NCBI GenBank assembly: GCA_947632295.1
Contig: CANROQ010000017.1
Span: forward strand, 1-10,574
Direction: 5' to 3'
DNA: 10,574 nucleotides
From: an uncultured Bacilli bacterium
GTDB lineage: Bacteria > Bacillota_I > Bacilli_A > RF39 > UBA660
The notes under the pieces were generated by a model. The model worked only from the letters and a program-made list of their open reading frames with translations. It searched no databases and had not been told where the DNA came from. Each line of letters begins with the position of its first letter. Position 1 is the first letter of the stretch. Positions 6,739-10,574 of this stretch are shown here, piece by piece. Both the position numbers and the translations under genes were made by a program.

Positions 6739-8967
6739 ATGGAGATATGGAATAAATTTAAAGGAGAAAATTGGAAGAACGAGATAAATGTTCGCGATTT
6801 TATCCAAAATAATTATAAATTTTATGAAGGAAATGAAGAATTTTTAACTGAAACTACTGAAAGAACTAATAAAGTATGGTCTAAATGTAGTGAATTATTA
6901 AAAGAAGAATTAAAAAAAGGTGTTTTAGATATCGATGTCGATCATGTCGCTGGTATCAATGCTTATGATGCGGGTTATATCGATAAAGATAACGAAGTCA
7001 TTGTTGGTTTGCAAACTGATGCGCCACTTAAAAGAATTGTTAATCCTTATGGTGGTATTCGTATGGTTTATAGTTCACTAAAGGCTTATAATTATACTTT
7101 AAATGCTGATATTGAAAAACATTTCAATACTTATAGAAAAACACATAATCAAGGTGTTTTTGATGCTTATACTAATGAAATTAGAAGAGCAAGACATGCT
7201 GGATTATTAACAGGACTACCTGATGCGTATGGACGTGGTCGTATTATCGGTGACTATCGTCGTGTAGCACTATATGGTATTGACTTTTTAATGGCAGAAA
7301 AGAAAAAAGAATGGGATATGCCTGTTAATTGTGATATGAGTGAAGATATTATTCGTCGTCGTGAAGAATTATCTATGCAATATCGTGCTTTACAAGAAAT
7401 TAAAGATATGGCATTAAAATATGGCTATGATATATCTAAACCAGCTACTAATTCAAAAGAAGCAGTTCAATGGTTATATTTTGGTTATCTAGCTGCTGTT
7501 AAAGAAAATAACGGTGCCGCTATGAGTTTAGGTAGAGTTGATGCTTTCCTAGATATTTATTTTGAAAAAGACTTAGAAGAAGGAAAAATTACCGAAAAAG
7601 AAATCCAAGAATTAATTGATCAATTTATTATTAAATTAAGACTTGTACGTCATTTAAGAACACCTGAATATGATGAATTATTTTCAGGTGATCCAACTTG
7701 GGTTACTTGTTCAATAGCAGGTGTTGGTGATAATCAAGTACCATTAATTACTAAAACTTCTTATCGTATTTTACATACATTAACAAATCTAGATCCAGCA
7801 CCAGAACCAAATATGACAGTTTTATGGAGTGGAAAATTAACTGAAAACTTTAAGAAATATTGTTCTAAAATGTCTATTAAGACAGACGCTATTCAATATG
7901 AAAATGATGATTTAATGCGTCCTATTTATGGTGATGATTATGCGATAGCATGTTGTGTTTCAGCTATGCGCATTGGCAAAGATATGCAATTTTTTGGGGC
8001 ACGTTGTAATTTAGCTAAATCCCTATTATATTCCCTAAATGGTGGTATTGACGAAATGTCAGAAGAACAAATTGTCGATGGATTTGAAAAAAATAATTCG
8101 GAGATTCTCGATTATGAAACAGTTAAAGCCGGTTATTTCAAAATGCTAGAAGAAGTAGCAAAAATTTATGCTAGTGCGATGAATATTATCCATTATATGC
8201 ATGATAAATATGCTTATGAAGCAAGTCAAATGGCGCTTCATGATACCGATGTACATCGTTACATGGCTTATGGTGTAGCCGGACTTTCAGTTGCAACCGA
8301 TTCTCTATCGGCTATTAAATATGCTAAAGTAAAACCAATTAGAAATGCTAATGGAATTATTACTGATTTTCAAATTGAAGGAGATTATCCAAAATATGGT
8401 AATGACGATGATCGTGTTGATGAAATTGCTAAAGAAATTTTAAGCAAAATTTATTCGGAACTTGCCAAACATAAACCATATCGTGATGCGGAACCAACAA
8501 TGTCTGTTTTAACGATTACTTCGAATGTCGTTTATGGTTCTAAAACAGGAGCAACTCCAGATGGAAGAAAAGCCGGTGTACCTTTTGCACCAGGTGCTAA
8601 TCCAATGCATGGAAGAGATAACAGTGGTGCCATTGCTTCTTTAAATTCCGTGGCTAAACTTGATTATAAAAATTGTTGTAAAGATGGTATATCGAATACA
8701 TTTACTATTATTCCAAGTGCTTTAGGTCATACTTTAGAAGAACAAATCGAAAATTTAGTCAGTTTACTAGATGGTTATTTCGTTCAAAATGCCCATCATT
8801 TAAATGTAAATGTCCTAAATCGTGAAATGTTACAAGATGCTATGGAACATCCTGAAAAATATCCACTTTTAACCATTCGTGTTTCTGGATATTCTGTTAG
8901 ATTTAATCGTTTGACAAGAAAACAACAAGAAGAAGTAATTTCTAGAACATTCCATGAAAGAATCTAA
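6739..8967 (+). CDS. pflB: Pyruvate formate-lyase (formate acetyltransferase)
   Basis: This glycyl-radical enzyme converts pyruvate and CoA to acetyl-CoA and formate in the cytoplasm under anaerobic conditions. The 742-residue length is close to other PFL enzymes (about 740-760). The paired active-site cysteines are Cys405-Cys406 in YAIACCVSAMRIGKDMQFFG. The C-terminal glycyl-radical loop has TIRVSGYSVRFNRL with Gly717 as the radical residue. TPDGRKAGVPFAPGANPMHG (606-625) is a further strongly conserved family block. The immediate neighbour is its activase, and the CC pair rather than a single Cys with diol- or choline-lyase features argues for a true PFL. The start follows GAGGAGAGG by six bases. 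Codon use includes more CGT and GGT than neighbouring genes, fitting high expression (impression by eye). Confidence 0.98.
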   Translation: MEIWNKFKGENWKNEINVRDFIQNNYKFYEGNEEFLTETTERTNKVWSKCSELLKEELKKGVLDIDVDHVAGINAYDAGYIDKDNEVIVGLQTDAPLKRIVNPYGGIRMVYSSLKAYNYTLNADIEKHFNTYRKTHNQGVFDAYTNEIRRARHAGLLTGLPDAYGRGRIIGDYRRVALYGIDFLMAEKKKEWDMPVNCDMSEDIIRRREELSMQYRALQEIKDMALKYGYDISKPATNSKEAVQWLYFGYLAAVKENNGAAMSLGRVDAFLDIYFEKDLEEGKITEKEIQELIDQFIIKLRLVRHLRTPEYDELFSGDPTWVTCSIAGVGDNQVPLITKTSYRILHTLTNLDPAPEPNMTVLWSGKLTENFKKYCSKMSIKTDAIQYENDDLMRPIYGDDYAIACCVSAMRIGKDMQFFGARCNLAKSLLYSLNGGIDEMSEEQIVDGFEKNNSEILDYETVKAGYFKMLEEVAKIYASAMNIIHYMHDKYAYEASQMALHDTDVHRYMAYGVAGLSVATDSLSAIKYAKVKPIRNANGIITDFQIEGDYPKYGNDDDRVDEIAKEILSKIYSELAKHKPYRDAEPTMSVLTITSNVVYGSKTGATPDGRKAGVPFAPGANPMHGRDNSGAIASLNSVAKLDYKNCCKDGISNTFTIIPSALGHTLEEQIENLVSLLDGYFVQNAHHLNVNVLNREMLQDAMEHPEKYPLLTIRVSGYSVRFNRLTRKQQEEVISRTFHERI

Positions 8968-9688
8968 GGAAATAAAAGGTAGTGTAGCCCATATTGAATC
9001 ATTTGGTCTTGTTGATGGACCCGGTATTAGAACCGTAGTATTCTTAAATGGTTGTATGTTACGCTGCCTTTTTTGTCATAATCCAGAAATGTTTAAAAGA
9101 GGAACTGATAACTATACTCCAGAAGAACTGTTTCAAAAAATTATTAGAAATAAACCATATTTTGCAAGAAATAATGGAGGGGTTACTTTTTCTGGTGGTG
9201 AGCCTTTATTACAATGTGAATTTGTAACTCAAACTTGCCGACTTTTAAAACAAGAAGATATACATATTGCGTTAGATACAGCCGGTGTTTCTAATGATAA
9301 TTATGATGAATTATTAAATTTAGTTGATTTAGTTATCTTTGATATTAAAGCAATTGATCAAGAAGGCTATCAAAAAATGACAAGCCAACCAATTGATTTA
9401 TCTTTAAAATTTTTAGAAAAATGTCAAAGCCTTAATAAAAAAATGTGGTTAAGACAAGTAATTGTTCCAAATATTAACGATAATATTGAATATATTGAAA
9501 AATTGGTTGATTTTATTAAGCCATTAAAAAATATTGAAAAAGTGGAGTTATTACCATATCATACTATGGCAATAGAAAAATATAAAACGTTAAATATACC
9601 ATATCCTTTAAAAGATACTTTAGATATGAATATAGAAAAGTGCAAAGAATTAGAAAATATTTTAAGAAGTAAAATAAATTGTCGATAA
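8954..9688 (+). CDS. pflA: Pyruvate formate-lyase-activating enzyme (radical SAM)
   Basis: PflA uses a [4Fe-4S] cluster and S-adenosylmethionine to make a 5'-deoxyadenosyl radical that abstracts hydrogen from the PFL glycine, here expected to be Gly717 of the upstream gene. The 244-residue length is typical. The cluster motif CxxxCxxC is Cys34, Cys38 and Cys41 in GCMLRCLFCHNPEMF. ESFGLVDGPGIRTVVF (15-30) and the SAM-binding GGVTFSGGEP (75-84) are hallmark segments. There is no extra ferredoxin-like insert, which distinguishes it from activases of other glycyl-radical enzymes. The ATG overlaps the pflB end by 14 bases with no strong ribosome site, so translation is probably coupled, keeping activase below enzyme level (inference). 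Confidence 0.97.
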   Translation: MKESKEIKGSVAHIESFGLVDGPGIRTVVFLNGCMLRCLFCHNPEMFKRGTDNYTPEELFQKIIRNKPYFARNNGGVTFSGGEPLLQCEFVTQTCRLLKQEDIHIALDTAGVSNDNYDELLNLVDLVIFDIKAIDQEGYQKMTSQPIDLSLKFLEKCQSLNKKMWLRQVIVPNINDNIEYIEKLVDFIKPLKNIEKVELLPYHTMAIEKYKTLNIPYPLKDTLDMNIEKCKELENILRSKINCR

Positions 9689-9707
9689 TTGGGCAATTTA
9701 TTTTTTT
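9671..9707 (+). terminator. Rho-independent terminator of pflB-pflA
   Basis: AAAATAAATTGTC (9671-9683) pairs with GGCAATTTATTTT (9692-9704), with one T-G pair, around an eight-base loop, and runs into T's through 9707. The stem begins inside the last pflA codons and the loop contains its TAA (9686-9688). Confidence 0.8.
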
Positions 9708-9729
9708 ATAAAATAACCATTTATTTTTA

Positions 9730-9758
9730 TTGACAATAATGATTAGATAAGGTAAAAT
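9730..9758 (+). promoter_or_regulatory. Promoter of tRNA-Ser
   Basis: A perfect -35 TTGACA (9730-9735) and a -10 TAAAAT (9753-9758) are separated by 17 bases. The expected start near 9765 lies about 24 bases before the mature tRNA. Confidence 0.8.
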
Positions 9759-9788
9759 TATATTCGTAATACAAATTTGTAGCGTTTT

Positions 9789-9879
9789 GGAGTAGTACTC
9801 AAGAGGCTGAAGAGGCGCCCCTGCTAAGGGTGTAGGTCGGGCAACTGGCGCGCGAGTTCAAATCTCGCCTACTCCGCCA
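9789..9879 (+). tRNA. tRNA-Ser (anticodon GCU)
   Basis: The seven-base acceptor arms GGAGTAG (9789-9795) and CTACTCC (9869-9875) pair perfectly, followed by discriminator G and an encoded CCA (9877-9879). The anticodon arm is CGCCC / GGGTG around the loop CTGCTAA (9821-9827), giving anticodon GCT (9823-9825), which reads AGC and AGU. The T arm is GCGAG, TTCAAAT, CTCGC (9852-9868). A long variable arm of about 19 bases (9833-9851) is the class II feature expected of serine tRNA. The gene stands alone between its own promoter and terminator. Confidence 0.97.
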
Positions 9880-9889
9880 TTAAGAAATT

Positions 9890-9915
9890 AACCGTTAAAA
9901 TATAACGGTTTTTTT
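9890..9915 (+). terminator. Rho-independent terminator of tRNA-Ser
   Basis: AACCGTT (9890-9896) pairs perfectly with AACGGTT (9904-9910) around a seven-base loop, followed by T's to 9915. It lies 11 bases after the CCA end. Confidence 0.9.
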
Positions 9916-9952
9916 AATAAATTTATATAATACATTTATTTTCATCAAACTA

Positions 9953-9981
9953 TTGACTATTATAGTAATTATCGATATAAT
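9953..9981 (+). promoter_or_regulatory. Promoter of the metal-resistance operon
   Basis: A -35 TTGACT (9953-9958) and a perfect -10 TATAAT (9976-9981) are separated by 17 bases. The expected start near 9988 falls at the edge of the palindromic operator candidate. Confidence 0.85.
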
Positions 9982-9986
9982 ATGAA

Positions 9987-10008
9987 TATATGAACATATA
10001 ATCATATA
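9987..10008 (+). promoter_or_regulatory. Palindromic operator candidate for the ArsR/SmtB repressor
   Basis: The arms TATATGA (9987-9993) and TCATATA (10002-10008) form an inverted repeat flanking the centre ACATATAA. The core TGAA-CATATA-ATCA is one mismatch from the TGAA-N6-TTCA pattern bound by SmtB/CzrA-type repressors. The arm ATATGAA also occurs in direct repeat at 9980-9986. Its position at the transcription start and before the ribosome site suits repression by polymerase blocking. Confidence 0.6.
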
Positions 10009-10019
10009 AAGGAGGATAC

Positions 10020-10331
10020 ATGAAAACACATAGTAAAGATTTATTAAGTGGATTGAGCGAATTTTTTAAAATTTTTGGTGATTCAACTAGACTTAGAATT
10101 TTAGATGTTTTATTAAACGGTGAAAAATGTGTTAATGAGATATCAGATATTTTAAATGTAAGTCAATCAGCTATTTCTCATCAATTAAAAAATCTACGTA
10201 CATCTAATTTAGTTAAAACTAATAAAATTGGAAAAACTGTCAAATATTCAATTGCTGATAATCATATTAAAATTATTTTAGAATATGGTTTAGAACATAT
10301 TATGGAAGAGGTAAAAAATGAAAAATTTTAA
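10020..10331 (+). CDS. ArsR/SmtB-family metal-sensing repressor, zinc (alpha5) type
   Basis: This 103-residue winged-helix protein is a dimeric repressor that leaves DNA on binding metal. The recognition helix-turn-helix is NVSQSAISHQLKNLRTSNLV (46-65), preceded by FFKIFGDSTRLRILDVL (15-31), both family hallmarks. The C-terminal helix holds D80, H82, H93 and E96, which reproduces the spacing of the SmtB alpha5 zinc ligands (Asp-x-His, ten residues, His-x-x-Glu). Cys37 in EKCVNEI occupies the alpha3 position used by CadC, but only one of the usual two cysteines is there, so the alpha5 site is the likely sensor. The ribosome site AAAGGAGG (10008-10015) is strong. The gene overlaps the following P-type ATPase by 14 bases and sits behind a palindromic operator candidate, so autoregulation and control of the pump by zinc (or cobalt/cadmium) is the expected logic. 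Confidence 0.92.
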   Translation: MKTHSKDLLSGLSEFFKIFGDSTRLRILDVLLNGEKCVNEISDILNVSQSAISHQLKNLRTSNLVKTNKIGKTVKYSIADNHIKIILEYGLEHIMEEVKNEKF

Positions 10332-10574
10332 TCTTTTTAAAATCATTATAAGTGCCATTATTTTTGCAATCTCATTTATTTTTAAAACTAATGATACTTT
10401 ATTTTTAACTTTAATTATTATAAGTTATATAATTATATCTTATGAAATGTATATAGACGCGATTAAAAATATTTTAAAAGGTGAAATTTTTGATGAGAAT
10501 TTTTTGATGATTATAGCGACATTAGGAGCTTTTTATATTGGAGAATATGAAGAAGCCTTAATGGTAATGTTATT
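10318..10574 (+). CDS. Heavy-metal translocating P-type ATPase, N-terminal part (zinc/cadmium type)
   Basis: The first 85 residues are visible and the gene runs off the window. The start overlaps the repressor gene by 14 bases and follows GGAAGAGG. Two hydrophobic helices (about 4-22 and 26-44) are followed by FDENFLMIIATLGAFYIGEYEEALMVML (about 58-85, quoted in part: FDENFLMIIATLGAFYIGEY), a block characteristic of P1B zinc/cadmium/lead exporters of the CadA/ZntA group. The protein begins directly with the first membrane helix: there is no N-terminal heavy-metal-associated domain and no CxxC motif. The catalytic DKTGT and CPC motifs would lie beyond the window. The metal is inferred from the partner repressor with a zinc-type site; copper is unlikely. 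Confidence 0.88.
   Translation, partial: MKNFNLFKIIISAIIFAISFIFKTNDTLFLTLIIISYIIISYEMYIDAIKNILKGEIFDENFLMIIATLGAFYIGEYEEALMVML

Noticed and set aside
9689..9788. Riboswitch or small RNA between pflA and the tRNA
   Set aside because: The stretch is explained by the pflA terminator, the tRNA promoter and its short leader; no further structured element was seen.
9789..9879. tRNA-Ser as an integration site for a mobile element
   Set aside because: No integrase gene and no repeat of the tRNA 3' end is seen in the window; the flanking genes are ordinary housekeeping and metal-resistance genes.
1..10574. Mycoplasma-type code with TGA as tryptophan
   Set aside because: Long conserved proteins (pcrA, ligA, pflB, pflA) are intact using only TGG for tryptophan at expected positions, so the standard bacterial code is sufficient. 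No gene here ends in TGA, but nine stops are too few to read anything into that.

Overview
The window is very AT-rich with standard-code genes: every tryptophan in the intact reading frames is TGG, and all stops seen are TAA or TAG. It has Gram-positive features, namely a sortase with a sorting signal, strong AGGAGG-type ribosome sites, PcrA with the Firmicute-type C-terminal domain, and an NAD+-dependent ligase. This suggests an anaerobic, fermentative low-GC Firmicute in the Bacilli/Erysipelotrichia/Mollicutes-relative range. The lineage is an inference; nothing in the window fixes the genus.

Layout, all genes on the + strand. (1) 1-703: the C-terminal tail of a predicted cell-surface protein with an LPNTL sorting-type signal, overlapped by a small membrane-anchored sortase that lacks the usual catalytic arginine. 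(2) 798-6609: a DNA-repair/replication block with pcrA helicase, a 51-residue single-span membrane protein, an unrecognised 484-residue protein, and ligA. The pcrA-ligA pairing is common in Firmicutes; the two intervening genes are the least explained part of the window. The block ends in a hairpin terminator that begins inside the ligA stop codon. (3) 6610-9707: an anaerobic pyruvate module, pflB and pflA, overlapping by 14 bases, with its own extended -10 promoter and a terminator that overlaps the pflA end. (4) 9730-9915: a free-standing tRNA-Ser(GCU) unit with promoter, encoded CCA and terminator. (5) 9953-10574: a metal-homeostasis operon with a consensus promoter, a palindromic operator candidate, an SmtB/CzrA-type repressor carrying a complete alpha5 zinc-site signature, and the start of a heavy-metal P-type ATPase that runs off the window and has no N-terminal metal-binding domain.

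Most of the window is ordinary core metabolism. The items most worth a second look are the unknown gene between pcrA and ligA, the small membrane protein translated directly behind pcrA, and the atypical sortase/substrate pair. No CRISPR array, insertion sequence, phage gene or riboswitch was seen. No gene-free stretch exceeds 300 bases.
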